64,000 bases of DNA. Source: Planctomycetaceae bacterium. Its GTDB lineage: Bacteria; Planctomycetota; Planctomycetia; Pirellulales; Pirellulaceae. The stretch spans positions 124,001 through 188,000 of the forward strand of contig JACKHM010000001.1 in the NCBI GenBank assembly GCA_020638995.1. The letters run 5' to 3'. The stretch's first letter is position 1; each line of letters opens with the position of its first letter. A model generated the notes under the pieces. That model did no database searches. It saw only the letters and a list, made by a program, of their open reading frames with translations, and was not told the DNA's origin. A program made the position numbers and the translations under genes. Positions 7,819 through 15,927 of the stretch are shown here, piece by piece.

Positions 7819-9162
7819 TTAAAGTTCGTACTCTTTGCGGTAGGCCCTTTGGAGGTACTGGTTAGCTTCGCCCTTCTTGAATTCAAGTTTGTCGCCGTCC
7901 CACTCAAGCGTTTCGCCGGGAAAGTACATGCCGACTACGCCCATGCTGATCGTGGCGGTCATCGGACCGGCGTAGCCGAAGTTCGTGCCGGTCGTGCCGC
8001 GATTGATCTTCTCGCCCTTGCAAGCCATCACCCATTCCTTGTAGTGTCCTTCGCTGCGCGGCAACGTGCGCTCGGGTCGCTCGTAATCTTTGTCAAAAGG
8101 CTGGCAAAATCCCGCGTGTGAACCTCCCAGCATCTTGCCCTTGTCGCCGATGAACAGGCACCCGTTGCCGTCGAGCTTCATGTCTGCGGGCATGTCCTCA
8201 GGCCGCTCTGGCTTCTTGCCGCCGTCGTACCAAAACACCTTGACTGCCGGGCGATCATCCTTTGCCGGGAAGCCCCACTCCACGATCGACCATGTAGGGA
8301 ACGATACCTTGTTGAATTCACTGCACTCCGTCTTGACGTACGTTGGCTGGTCGAGATCAAGAGCCATGAAGGCCGGGTCCATGTTGTGACAGGCCATGTC
8401 ACCGATGGCTCCGCAGCCAAAGTCGAGGTAGCCGCGCCATTTGAATGGATGAATGTTGGAACTGTACGGCATCTCGGGTGCCACACCCAAGAACGCGTTC
8501 CAGTCGATGTGAGCGGGGACTTCCGCTTGCTCCTTTGGCAGCGTCACTGTCTCGCCTTGGGGCCACCAGTTTTGAGCACGGTCAGTCCAGACATGCACTT
8601 CCTCGACTGTCCCGATGACGCCGCTCTTGATGCACTCGATGGTCGATTCGAGACCGCCGCCCGAGTGACCCTGGTTCCCCATCTGTGTGACGACGCCATA
8701 CTTCTTCGCTGCGTCTCGCATCGCGTAGCACTCTTGGATGGTCCTGGCCAGCGGCTTCTGACAGTAGACATGCTTGCCGAGTTGCATTGCGGCGAGAGAG
8801 ACCGGGGCATGCATGTGATCGGGCGTTGAGACAACCACTGCGTCGAAGTTTTTCGCCTGTTCATCAAACATCTTGCGAAAGTCAGAGTAGAGTTTCAGGT
8901 TTGCCGAAGCTTCATGCTTGACCGTACCAGCCGCGCGTTGTGAGTCGACGTCGCACAGCGCGCCGGGCAAGGCACCAGCCGCGACCACCGATTTGAAATC
9001 CCCGCCACCCATTCCGCCGCAACCGACCTTTGCGAAGTACAGCGTGTCGGACGGAGCCGATCGCTTGTCTGACTTGCCCAGACAATACGAAGGAACAATC
9101 GTAACTGTTGCGGCTGCGGCAACGGCGGAAGACAAGAATTGGCGCCGAGTGTGTCTTTTCAT
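7819..9162 (-). CDS. Tat-exported Gfo/Idh/MocA-family NAD(P)-dependent oxidoreductase
   Basis: The open frame extends upstream to 9567, but the start at 9162 is chosen because it yields a classic twin-arginine signal (KRHTRRQFLSS followed by an Ala-rich core). The mature part begins with a Rossmann motif (GCGGMGGGD) and continues with VSTPDHMHAPVS, the conserved KPLA segment (here QKPLA) and a C-terminal GFO_IDH_MocA-type domain with DMACHNMDPAFMALDL. The length, about 447 residues, is usual for planctomycete exported members. These proteins act on sugars or sugar acids with a bound nicotinamide cofactor; the substrate is not predictable. The region 9163-9367 upstream holds two hairpins with the same loop sequence. 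The next gene downstream is the glycoside hydrolase-like gene, 177 bases away. Confidence 0.92.
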   Translation of the reverse strand: MKRHTRRQFLSSAVAAAATVTIVPSYCLGKSDKRSAPSDTLYFAKVGCGGMGGGDFKSVVAAGALPGALCDVDSQRAAGTVKHEASANLKLYSDFRKMFDEQAKNFDAVVVSTPDHMHAPVSLAAMQLGKHVYCQKPLARTIQECYAMRDAAKKYGVVTQMGNQGHSGGGLESTIECIKSGVIGTVEEVHVWTDRAQNWWPQGETVTLPKEQAEVPAHIDWNAFLGVAPEMPYSSNIHPFKWRGYLDFGCGAIGDMACHNMDPAFMALDLDQPTYVKTECSEFNKVSFPTWSIVEWGFPAKDDRPAVKVFWYDGGKKPERPEDMPADMKLDGNGCLFIGDKGKMLGGSHAGFCQPFDKDYERPERTLPRSEGHYKEWVMACKGEKINRGTTGTNFGYAGPMTATISMGVVGMYFPGETLEWDGDKLEFKKGEANQYLQRAYRKEYEL

Positions 9163-9242
9163 TACCAGGCTTTCAGGAAGTGTCTGAGGTTTGAACGTCA
9201 CCGTTTTCTTTATGTCTCGCAATGTAGCCAATCGCAGACACG

Positions 9243-9329
9243 AACGCCAAGAAATAAAAACGGCCCGTGGAGGAGGGGCAGAATCCTCAGCGGGCCTGTC
9301 TCGGCAGGTGGGGCAGAAACCTGTCCGAG
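9243..9329 (-). terminator. conserved terminator-like hairpin, copy 2, with a second hairpin of identical loop
   Basis: Hairpin A has arms 9262-9274 and 9284-9296. Hairpin B has arms 9300-9309 and 9319-9329. Both have the same 9-base loop, GGGGCAGAA on the plus strand. On the minus strand hairpin A is followed by a T-rich run (complement of 9250-9260), as in an intrinsic terminator for the small gene ending at 9368. Unit 9243-9298 matches 6161-6216 at 52 of 56 positions. Confidence 0.7.
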
Positions 9330-9367
9330 GTTCGCTCATTCTACCAACAGCGACGGGGCCACCGCAA

Positions 9368-9607
9368 TCACCCGGATGCCTGTTCGCCCTGTTCGGCATC
9401 CATTTGTGGCGATTGAGACTGCAAGAGTCCGGCGAACAAGGATCGGAGTTCCCGAAGATGATCGCCGGTGGCTGTATGAACGACGACGCATTGCTTTCTA
9501 TCCACCGCCTCAACTCGTTTAACACCGAGTCCGTGGCCCTTGAGGCGTTTCCGAGTCTGGGAAGCACTCAGTTGGACGTAGAGTTTGTCGGGTGTGAGTT
9601 CAGTCAT
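9368..9607 (-). CDS. small conserved-looking protein of unknown function
   Basis: A 79-residue product starting MTELTPDKLYVQLSASQTRKRLKG, then GVKRVEAVDRKQCVVVHTATGDHLRELRSLF and a polar Gln/Glu tail. The even mix of strands and a helix looks like a real small fold, and I associate similar short proteins with planctomycete genomes, but I cannot name a function. No signal peptide or membrane segment. It precedes the oxidoreductase on the same strand and is separated from it by the tandem hairpins at 9243-9329. Confidence 0.55.
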   Translation of the reverse strand: MTELTPDKLYVQLSASQTRKRLKGHGLGVKRVEAVDRKQCVVVHTATGDHLRELRSLFAGLLQSQSPQMDAEQGEQASG

Positions 9608-9795
9608 GGCGAGCAGCCTTGGTTCATCAGATTCTATCCGCCGTGCCGGAAATCGTGCGGTTGGTTCTCGTCATGTCTTGGGTGCCGCTAGGTATTTCGG
9701 CGAATTGGCAGACTTTGAGGGGCTAGTCGTCGACGGTTTCGGATGTAGCTGGGCGGCGCGGCAAGTCGGTCACGAGGAAATCTCGCATGCCGGAC

Positions 9796-9984
9796 TTACG
9801 CGGCCCCATTGAAGCCTGTGTGCCGGAGGTTGACGATGGGTGCAGAGAAGGCGGCCTTCGTCGTCTTGCCGTTGAAGACCACAGTGACTTCACCGAAATC
9901 CGCCTGAGTTTCACCAGGGCGATGGCTCAGCGGCACAAAGACTTCCGCCTGACGATGCTTCCAAGCTCGCACTGCATCCTTCAC
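9796..9984 (-). pseudogene. istA: fragment of an IS21-family transposase (IstA)
   Basis: The segment AVRAWKHRQAEVFVPLSH, then PGETQADFGEVTVVFNGK, matches the start of the IstA catalytic core, where the first Asp of the DDE triad lies in QxDFGE. The match stops after TTKAAF, so the rest of the ~400-500-residue protein is missing. No IstB ATPase frame is seen on either side. This is a dead fragment. A frame upstream on the minus strand continues for some codons without clear similarity. Confidence 0.7.
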
Positions 9985-10341
9985 GATCGTATGCCAATTG
10001 GTTCCAAACCCTTCTAGAACACGTCGTACCGACGTACGCCGGAAAAGTAGCGCCGCGGCGCTGGCGAGACAACTCGTCGACGGCGCTCGCTGGAATCCGA
10101 TGGTCTTGTTACTGGATAAACAGGGCGCAGCGATCGCAGGAAACGACTATCTGCCGATCAACATTCGAGGCAATGCAGGTTGGTTGACGCTAACGGAGGC
10201 TCGCCGCGGATTGCTTGTAGTGACCGAGCTGGTCAGTCAAATGCCGATCGTCGATGTTCCGGTGTGGTATATTGTCCATCTGCTCTAATAACGACCTATT
10301 GGTATAGGCATACTGCCGCGACTCTCTGGATCGGTTCAGCC
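9985..10341. other. gap without a supportable gene
   Basis: Several short overlapping frames occur on both strands with no domain, start signal or composition that marks them as coding. Being next to the IstA fragment, it is probably decayed mobile-element sequence. Confidence 0.35.
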
Positions 10342-10533
10342 ATGACAGAACTTGAGTACTCGAAGCAAGTGTTAGAGGCAATTCGACAAGAAGCCTTGCA
10401 ACAACCCCCAGCGGATCTCAATGAGCGGCGAAGAAACAACGCCGGCAAGATGATCGTTGCCATACTGTTGGGCCGCCTTACCGCGCATGGCGGTGAGACT
10501 GTACATCTAAAGCACACGCGATGGCGGTTCTGA
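10342..10533 (+). CDS. small hypothetical protein
   Basis: 63 residues from the ATG at 10342. An acidic helical N-terminal half (YSKQVLEAIRQEALQQPPADLNERRRNNAGKM is the visible pattern in two pieces around Pro-Pro) is followed by a short hydrophobic segment and a basic end. No family recognised. It precedes the GH5-type gene on the same strand by 66 bases. It may be a remnant; the evidence is the helical composition only. Confidence 0.3.
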   Translation: MTELEYSKQVLEAIRQEALQQPPADLNERRRNNAGKMIVAILLGRLTAHGGETVHLKHTRWRF

Positions 10534-10599
10534 ACCCAAAAGACTCTGACGCGGTCGCCAACTTGGTAGCTCGCAACGCCCAACTAGAAAGGGGCCACA

Positions 10600-11694
10600 A
10601 TGACTCCTCGAACTATCCGGATTTTGATCGACAGCTTGGTGCTATCGGCCCTGCTGTTAGTCCCCCGCAGCGTTTGGGCAGCGGACATGGAGACGGTGAC
10701 AATCACTGCTGACCAGAAAGGCTTCGTCCTCGATCCATCCGGAGATCGATTCGTTCCTTGGGGGCACAATTATGCCTCGGTCGATATTATGGAGCGACTG
10801 GTCAACGACCCAGAGCGTGTCGAGCGGGAGTTCGCTGAGATGAAAGCCGCCGGCACCGCCGTTGCCAGAATCCATCCTGAAATGCCATACATCCTGAAGG
10901 GGCCGGACCAGGCCGACCCCCAATCGCTGGACCAGCTCAAGCGTCTCCTCAAGATTGCCGAGGACTCGGGCATCCGCCTCAAGATTACCGGCTTGGCCTG
11001 CTATAAGATCAAGGATCGCATGGCTTGGTACGATTCGATGAATGAGCAGGATCGGTGGAAGATACAGGACTTTTTCTGGGAAACCATCGCCCGCACCTGT
11101 GCGAAGAGCCCGGCCGTCTTCGCATATGACTTGGTCAACGAACCCGGCGCGATCGGCCCGCGAGCCGAAGGGTGGTACCTGGGTAGAATGGGCGAGGTTG
11201 AATTCTGCCAGCGGCTCAGTCTCGATCCAGGCGAACGCAACGGTGATAAGATTTTTCGCGAGTGGACAAAACGAATGGTCTCCGCCATCCGCAAGCACGA
11301 CCAGACTCACTTGATCACGATGGGAATGCTTCCGTTCCCTGGCGCTTACAAGGCCGCTGCCGAACAGCTCGATTTTGTCTCACCACATCTGTATCCCAAA
11401 ACCGGCAAGGTCGATGACGAGATCGAGCTTCTTAAGAAGTTTGACTGGGGTAAACCCATCGTCATCGGCGAGACCTTCCCTTTGAGTTGCGGTGCAGACG
11501 ACGAACGCGATTTCCTCCTCAAGAGCCGCCCTTTCGCTCACGGCTGGATAGGCCACTGGCCAGACGAATCGCCCGCCAAGCTGGCCGAGTTGAAGGAGGC
11601 CGGCAAGGCCACGATCCACAATGCGATCTGGCTTTCCTGGGTGGAACTCTTCAAAGAACTCGGCCCGCAGATGACCGGCGAACCATCACGATGA
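10600..11694 (+). CDS. secreted GH5-type glycoside hydrolase
   Basis: Start ATG 10600 follows GAAAGGGGCC with suitable spacing. Residues 1-28 form a signal peptide (LLLVPRSVWAADM). The enzyme has the clan GH-A pattern: a family-typical FVPWGHNYAS near 51-60, AVARIHPEM at 87-95, then the acid/base Glu in DLVNEP (E181), HLYPKTG at 263-269 and the nucleophile Glu at the end of a strand in IVIGET (E291). The length (364 residues) fits a single-domain GH5/cellulase-type barrel without a binding module. Substrates in the family are beta-1,4-glucans, mannans or related glycans; the subfamily cannot be told. It converges with the prophage/SPFH debris at 11.8 kb, where a minus-strand terminator lies between them. 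Confidence 0.85.
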   Translation: MTPRTIRILIDSLVLSALLLVPRSVWAADMETVTITADQKGFVLDPSGDRFVPWGHNYASVDIMERLVNDPERVEREFAEMKAAGTAVARIHPEMPYILKGPDQADPQSLDQLKRLLKIAEDSGIRLKITGLACYKIKDRMAWYDSMNEQDRWKIQDFFWETIARTCAKSPAVFAYDLVNEPGAIGPRAEGWYLGRMGEVEFCQRLSLDPGERNGDKIFREWTKRMVSAIRKHDQTHLITMGMLPFPGAYKAAAEQLDFVSPHLYPKTGKVDDEIELLKKFDWGKPIVIGETFPLSCGADDERDFLLKSRPFAHGWIGHWPDESPAKLAELKEAGKATIHNAIWLSWVELFKELGPQMTGEPSR

Positions 11695-11752
11695 AGCAAT
11701 TGCATCGCGATCGCGCCAGTGAAGACAAGGGACCGAGAGGAAATGACAAATG

Positions 11753-11790
11753 AAAAAACGCCCTTGGCTCGATGGCTCGAACCAGGGGCT
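11753..11790 (-). terminator. intrinsic terminator downstream of the SPFH fragment
   Basis: Arms 11760-11767 and 11782-11789 pair (one G-T) around a 14-base loop. On the minus strand the stem is followed by a T run (complement of A's at 11753-11758). It sits 7 bases beyond the stop of the SPFH tail at 11797. Confidence 0.7.
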
Positions 11791-11796
11791 TAAGGG

Positions 11797-11948
11797 TTAC
11801 AACAGGTTGCCCACGCGCTCGGCAAGTCCCTGTTTGCCGAGGACGACGTTCAGGTGGCCGGGCGAGGCGATCTTTTCGAGAACTTCCGGCTCTCGCAGTC
11901 GCATCAGCGTCGGGTTGTCAGCCAGCAGCTTGGCCGTGTTGGTCTGGC
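11797..11948 (-). pseudogene. C-terminal fragment of an SPFH/band-7 (slipin-type) protein
   Basis: The last ~50 codons before the TAA at 11797-11799 read TNTAKLLADNPTLMRLREPE, then VLEKIA, LNVVLGKQGLAERV and NLL. This matches the C-terminal end of SPFH-domain proteins. The upstream portion is replaced, near 11945, by a different reading frame that encodes the start of a phage portal protein. The fragment keeps its own terminator at 11753-11790, so the deletion took the 5' end of the gene only. Confidence 0.6.
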
Positions 11949-12101
11949 CGAGTATCCATCGGCGTTCGCCCAGTGCCGCATGTTGTCAGGATTGGAGACC
12001 GCTGCGTCGTACCGTGCCCGCAAGACGAGATAACGGCGCAGAAGCTGAGCACCGTCGGTTCCCGGCTTGCGACCGAACAACTTGGACAACCAACGCAACA
12101 C
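11949..12101 (-). pseudogene. N-terminal fragment of a lambda-type phage portal protein
   Basis: From a GTG at 12101 the frame reads MLRWLSKLFGRK, then LLRRYLVLRARYDAAVSNPD and MRHWANADGYSA. This is the usual beginning of lambda-family portal proteins from prophages (LRARYDAA and RHWANADGLSAD are hallmark segments). The match stops at about residue 52, where the sequence joins the tail of an SPFH gene. It begins one base after the stop of the upstream head-gene ORF, the tight spacing typical of phage morphogenesis operons. Confidence 0.7.
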
Positions 12102-12102
12102 G

Positions 12103-12312
12103 TTAGGCGGTTCTGGGAGGTACGAGTTTGTTAAACCTCAAACCACGACTCTTCGACTTGGCGGCCTCTTTCGAGCACAGGTACCGCTCCGCTTCGATCT
12201 GCTCGGTGAGTTTGTGCTGCTCGAAGCTGCCGGCATCTCCCGACGCCTTGGCTGGCCCTTCAGCGTTTTCGCGGATCTTGTCGTCGAGGTTTTCGGCCAA
12301 CTCTCTCACCAC
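12103..12312 (-). CDS. small phage head protein (gpW-like position), prophage remnant
   Basis: 69 codons from GTG 12312: a helical, charged N-terminal part (IRENAEGPAKASGDAGS) and a conserved-looking LTEQIEAERYL, SKEAAKSKSRGLRF, KLVPPRTA end. Short proteins with an aERYLaSKaAA motif and a PP ending sit directly before portal genes in many prophages, where they serve as head-tail joining or completion proteins. The position immediately ahead of the portal start (one base between) supports this. It may be intact, but its operon is destroyed. Confidence 0.5.
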   Translation of the reverse strand: MVRELAENLDDKIRENAEGPAKASGDAGSFEQHKLTEQIEAERYLCSKEAAKSKSRGLRFNKLVPPRTA

Positions 12313-12520
12313 TTAGCAAGTGAGGAAATGTGTCCCTCTATTACTCAACTACTCCGTAACGCGGCGATTGAACCGCTCTGTGATAGAAGAAGGTCTAGAT
12401 TTCCGAAATCGGTTATAGATGTGTACTTCAGCCTGCTTGGCTAGGCCTCTGTCCTCGTGGTACCTTGGCTCGCAGTCAACAAGCCATGAAAGCCTATTCA
12501 TTACATCCAACGCGACATTC

Positions 12521-12853
12521 ATGACACCGTACGAGATACTTGTCGAAGCAGTCAAAGAACATCCCGACAGAAGCTTTCGGGATCTATGGCGAGATTTTAG
12601 GATTTGGGAGAGTACTCGTGGCTATTTCGACGACCCCAGCGCCTCGTCAAAGCAAACGCTCGAATGGGTGCGGAAACTTGACGAGCTTGTTGGACAGCTT
12701 GACGAGTTCGAGGGAGCCGCTAAGGAGAACTGCTTGAACGCATTGGAGGCAGCCTTTGTGGCATTCGCTCGATTAGACCATTCGGACGAGCTATGTGGCG
12801 CGATTCAGCGCTGGCGCGAGTGGCGACTAGCGGAGAAAGTCGCTCGTGGTTAA
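12521..12853 (+). CDS. hypothetical acidic helical protein
   Basis: 110 residues starting MTPYEILVEAVKEHPDRSFRD. The protein is rich in Trp, Glu, Asp and Leu, with helical segments (LEWVRKLDELVGQLDEFEG, NALEAAFVAFARLD) and an end WREWRLAEKVARG. No signal peptide, membrane segment or recognised domain. In-frame alternatives reach back to 12419, but the ATG at 12521 gives the more natural N terminus. It lies between phage debris and the convergent rhomboid gene; a cassette-type accessory gene is possible. Confidence 0.5.
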   Translation: MTPYEILVEAVKEHPDRSFRDLWRDFRIWESTRGYFDDPSASSKQTLEWVRKLDELVGQLDEFEGAAKENCLNALEAAFVAFARLDHSDELCGAIQRWREWRLAEKVARG

Positions 12854-13030
12854 GTGATCTATTGCCAGCCGATTTGCTGAGTTGTTTCAGCAGGCTTAGA
12901 AGTCCCGGTCGCGAAGATCTCGCCCGGCATGTCGGTTCGCGTGCGGGTTGATGTATCTGCCACCGTACACACGCTGCCTGACGTTAGCAGCGTGACTTTC
13001 AGCCTCCGATGGCGAAGCGAAAGCACTCAT

Positions 13031-13822
13031 TTAACCGGAATGCGGCCAAACATTTCGATCACCTTCCCGCCAGGAATCGTGCTGCGGCACTGCGCGTCCA
13101 AACATAAAAGGCTTGGCGAAGGCCACTCCGGCGATAAAGCCACCGATGTGAGCGCCGTAGGCAACGCCGGTATCCATCCCGCCGAGCACTCCCAAACTGC
13201 TAATCACTTGAAATACGAACCACATCCCAACGGCCACAAAACCGGGCACTTGCGTCACCACGCGGAATAGCAGCACCGTAACGCGTCGATGAGGATGTAA
13301 TAAAAGATACGCTCCCATCACCCCTGAGATCGCTCCTGATGCGCCGAGGCTAGGTACCGTAGACGAAGCGTTGGTGGAATTAAGTAGCACATGTGTCAGT
13401 GATGCCAGGAGGCCGCATAGGAGGTAGAAAAGTGTGTACCGCATGCGACCGATGTCGTGCTCGATGTTGTCACCGAAAATCCAAAGAAACCACATGTTAC
13501 CCAGCAGGTGCGCAATTCCACCGTGCATGAACATCGACGTCAGCAGTGTGAAGTAAACGGGGATCGGAGTTCTTTGCAGGCCAGGTTGGACTACCTCACG
13601 CGGTCCCTCGGGCGTGTTGACGAGAATCGTTTCGTCCGGGGTGACCAGGTCAGTTCGACCGATGATTTCCGCTGGCACGGTGGAGAAGGCAAACGTGAAC
13701 TCTGCATTCGATCCCATGTCTTGCAGAAAGACAAACACAAGTACATTGATCGCAATCAGCATGACGTTGACGATCGGGAACGAAGTTCGATCCGAATTAT
13801 CATCGCCAATTGGAAAGATCAT
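13031..13822 (-). CDS. rhomboid-family intramembrane serine protease
   Basis: 263 residues with six or more hydrophobic segments and the full rhomboid signature. The L1-side motif HGGIAHLLGNMW (100-111) is followed by the catalytic Ser in GASGAISG (S162) on TM4 and the catalytic His in AYGAHIGGFIAG (H225) on TM6, with the small-residue packing seen in active members. An extended loop after TM1 (about 36-92) is typical of the bacterial DUF1751-flanked or GlpG-independent group. A GGGA-like site lies 8 bases before the ATG. It would cleave single-pass membrane proteins within the bilayer; the substrate is unknown. Its neighbours are debris, so it may be a transferred gene. Confidence 0.93.
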   Translation of the reverse strand: MIFPIGDDNSDRTSFPIVNVMLIAINVLVFVFLQDMGSNAEFTFAFSTVPAEIIGRTDLVTPDETILVNTPEGPREVVQPGLQRTPIPVYFTLLTSMFMHGGIAHLLGNMWFLWIFGDNIEHDIGRMRYTLFYLLCGLLASLTHVLLNSTNASSTVPSLGASGAISGVMGAYLLLHPHRRVTVLLFRVVTQVPGFVAVGMWFVFQVISSLGVLGGMDTGVAYGAHIGGFIAGVAFAKPFMFGRAVPQHDSWREGDRNVWPHSG

Positions 13823-14329
13823 TGTCGAATCCCTGCAACATTGAATGACCCAGCAACGTCAGCTCAGAGCGACCAATCTAATCTTTCGATCGTTTTCATA
13901 ACAACAGGGCGAGCAACGAAGTGCGTCGGTAGATCGGGCTAATGAGTTTTCCATCGTGAGAGTTGCGGCGCGTTGTCTCGCCATCCACATTGACGAGTTG
14001 ATCCGCGAAGGCGTCGTGCCGACCAAGCAGAACTCGCCCGCCTTGGGCACGTGACCGACGCAACTGTGCCTTCACGAAGAAGGTTAGCTTTGACTGATTG
14101 TAACAAGAAAGTCGATCGCTCAAGCCAGTGAACGAGCCAACCTCCGTCGGGCGGTTCCATCGCAGCGGCGGAGATGCAGATGCGTTCGATTGCGGTGGGG
14201 CGGACTGAGGAAAACAGAGCTGGATGTTGACGATTCTCAGCTGTCCACGCTGGGGTTGGGTGCCGAGTTCCTGTTGGCAAGACATGGGTGGCGGAACACG
14301 TCGGATAGTAGCTAGGCCCCACGATGCCG

Positions 14330-14716
14330 CCCTCATTTCGCTCCGATCGAGGAGAATCCAAGAGGCTCCACGATTCTTCTTTCACAAGCGTCTGAAGTGA
14401 AGTAACGTCGACGAACGCCTTGTGGATATATTTGTCTAGTCGCGTGCGGCCGAGTCCAAGATTTGACTCTACAACTTTGATGGCACCTTTCCACTCGGCT
14501 TCGGTCGTTGGCCCACCAACATCTGCAGCGTTGACGAAGTAGATGTTGACTAGATGTGCCCGAATAGCATTCTCATGGCGTAACAAATAGAGGTGAGCGA
14601 TCCGATTCGCATATTGATAAAACGTGCTCGTCCAGTCTACTGTGTCGATAGAGCTAGGTGAAAGCGTCTGCTGTACTTCGCGCATCGACTTGCCGGCCAG
14701 TTGGTTTTTCTGTCAT
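14330..14716 (-). pseudogene. C-terminal remnant of an unrecognised larger protein
   Basis: The first ~115 codons of the minus frame beginning near 14716 look coding: DWTSTFYQYANRIAHLYLLR, then AHLVNIYFVNAADVGGP, EAEWKGAIKVV and LGLGRTRLDKYIH. The pattern resembles the closing part of longer hypothetical proteins that contain a nuclease-like fold. An in-frame TGA lies just before it. After about 14330 the frame continues to 13939 but loses protein-like character. I take it as a 5'-truncated and 3'-scrambled gene; no function can be given. Confidence 0.4.
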
Positions 14717-14725
14717 CGCATCCAA

Positions 14726-14935
14726 TCAGTCAGGTATTCGGCTCAGCGTATCAACTCGTTTGAGAAGCGTTGGGATTCTGTTTTCACCATGCATGCGACG
14801 GATGGAATCGGCGGCAATATGTTGATCGATTCCCGCGGCCGAGACGAATAGCGGCCGTTGGCTCGTACCGCGAAACACTTCGACCTCGCTGGTCGCAGTG
14901 GCAAACCGCGTCTTGGCAACTCCTATGATTGCCAA
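14726..14935 (-). pseudogene. C-terminal fragment resembling endonuclease V (Nfi)
   Basis: 69 residues reading AIIGVAKTRFAT, EVEVFRGTSQRPLFVSAAG, then AADSIRRMHGENRIPTLLKR and VDTLSR. Endonuclease V family proteins, which cut next to deoxyinosine, end with a GVAKxxF strand, an RGxSxxPLFVSxxG strand and a final helix with R(I/L)P and R.D. The N-terminal two thirds with the catalytic Asp residues is absent: the sequence upstream (14945 on) is the attC-like palindrome. Hence it is a fragment, apparently cut at or near that palindrome. Confidence 0.5.
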
Positions 14936-14954
14936 GGACTCACCTAACGTATTG

Positions 14955-15027
14955 CAATCTAACCGTTGGCAGCGGGGGAGTTGCGTGTGTGGCTTTGTAG
15001 AGGGACTCGCTGCCGACGGTTAGATTG
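14955..15027. repeat. 20-bp near-perfect inverted repeat, attC-like
   Basis: Arms 14955-14974 and 15008-15027 are complementary at 19 of 20 positions, with a 33-base centre. The outer parts contain ATCTAAC (14957-14963) and GTTAGAT (15019-15025), which fit the RYYYAAC and GTTRRRY core sites of integron attC recombination sites, and the 69-bp span lies in the normal attC range. The stem is more continuous than in typical attC sites, and no integron integrase is in the window. A large hairpin of other origin is possible. Confidence 0.5.
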
Positions 15028-15319
15028 AGCGTTGAACGAAGCCGACGGAGCGAGAAGTGCAGCCTGACTTTCTATGCGAATGCCACTCGCTTCGCGGCCT
15101 AGACGATACGCAGTTTAACCGCTCGCTTGCGTGGGCGGCAAGCAGAAAGCGATCTGAACTGCGGTTTGCTCGCCAAGCGATCGTGACGAGCGTAGCGATG
15201 GTAAGGCCAATCGTTGCTGTGGCGCGCAGCCGGTTACGGCGACCAACGTGGATTGTTTTCGAGGAATGTCAGCTGAATCTCCTGAGTGTGTTCTGACGGG
15301 GCCTAGCCGTCGATTGGGC
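15028..15319. other. gap without a supportable gene
   Basis: Only short chance frames. A 12-bp direct repeat (GGCCTAGCCGTC) occurs at 15300-15311 and 15317-15328, close to the truncated end of the IS91-type transposase, and may mark a rearrangement point. Confidence 0.4.
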
Positions 15320-15853
15320 CTAGCCGTCTGGTTCATAAGGACTTTGGCGTGTTCGGGGAGAGGAACGCAGCCAGGGGAAGTTCACCAGCGGAGAATGAGT
15401 CGCACTCCCTTGGAACACCTCCCGCCAACTGGGACGCGACGTGGACTCGACTAACGTCATCGGTTTACCCAGGATCAGCCGCGAGAAGCGGTCCGGCAGT
15501 GTGAAGACCACTTGAAAGTAATGAATGCCGGGCAAGATCAACTCGCGCGTCTTGTCCATCCAATCAGCGCGTCGAGCCCCGGCACACAACGGACAATGCC
15601 GGTCGCCGCACGAATTGTAAACCTCGCAACTGGTGCCGCAGGGCCGGCACACATAGGTATGCCCGCCCAACGTCTTGGTGCGGCACAGCAGCAACTTCGA
15701 GAGAACACTCTTGACCTGAAAGGCGTGGTTGGCAGCCATCTGCGCCAGCGCATGCTTCGGCGCGAACGTGTAGGCGGGGCCGCCCGCCTCGTTCCAAGTG
15801 TCCGTGCGTGGCAGCTTGCTCTTGGTGCTCGAAAACAAAGTCTTATTGGCCAT
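15320..15853 (-). pseudogene. N-terminal fragment of an IS91-family (Y2/HUH) transposase
   Basis: Residues 1-130 match IS91-type transposases: a zinc-binding region with CRPCGTSCEVYNSCGDRHC and PLCAG, followed by the start of the transposase domain at HYFQVVFTLPDRFS. After LILGK the sequence leaves the family. The HUH motif and the two tyrosines needed for rolling-circle transposition are missing, so it is inactive. The full family length is about 400 residues; here about 135 are recognisable. Confidence 0.8.
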
Positions 15854-15927
15854 GGAAGAAGGGTGAAGGGTAAAGTTTGAAAGAAAGCCGCTCTTCGGGT
15901 TAAATCGAGCAAGCGGAGAACAATGTT

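Noticed and set aside
9163..9567. N-terminal extension of the oxidoreductase frame
   Set aside because: It would place 135 unrelated residues before a perfect twin-arginine signal and would run through the hairpin pair; the start at 9162 is better.
12099..12108. GCCTAAC/GTTAGGC core box of a possible attC site
   Set aside because: It is part of the stop and start codons of two adjacent phage genes, and no partner box lies at attC distance.
12969..12990. Hairpin CACGCTGC/GCAGCGTG as terminator or attC
   Set aside because: The 8-bp arms are too short for attC, the core boxes do not fit, and no T run follows on either strand.
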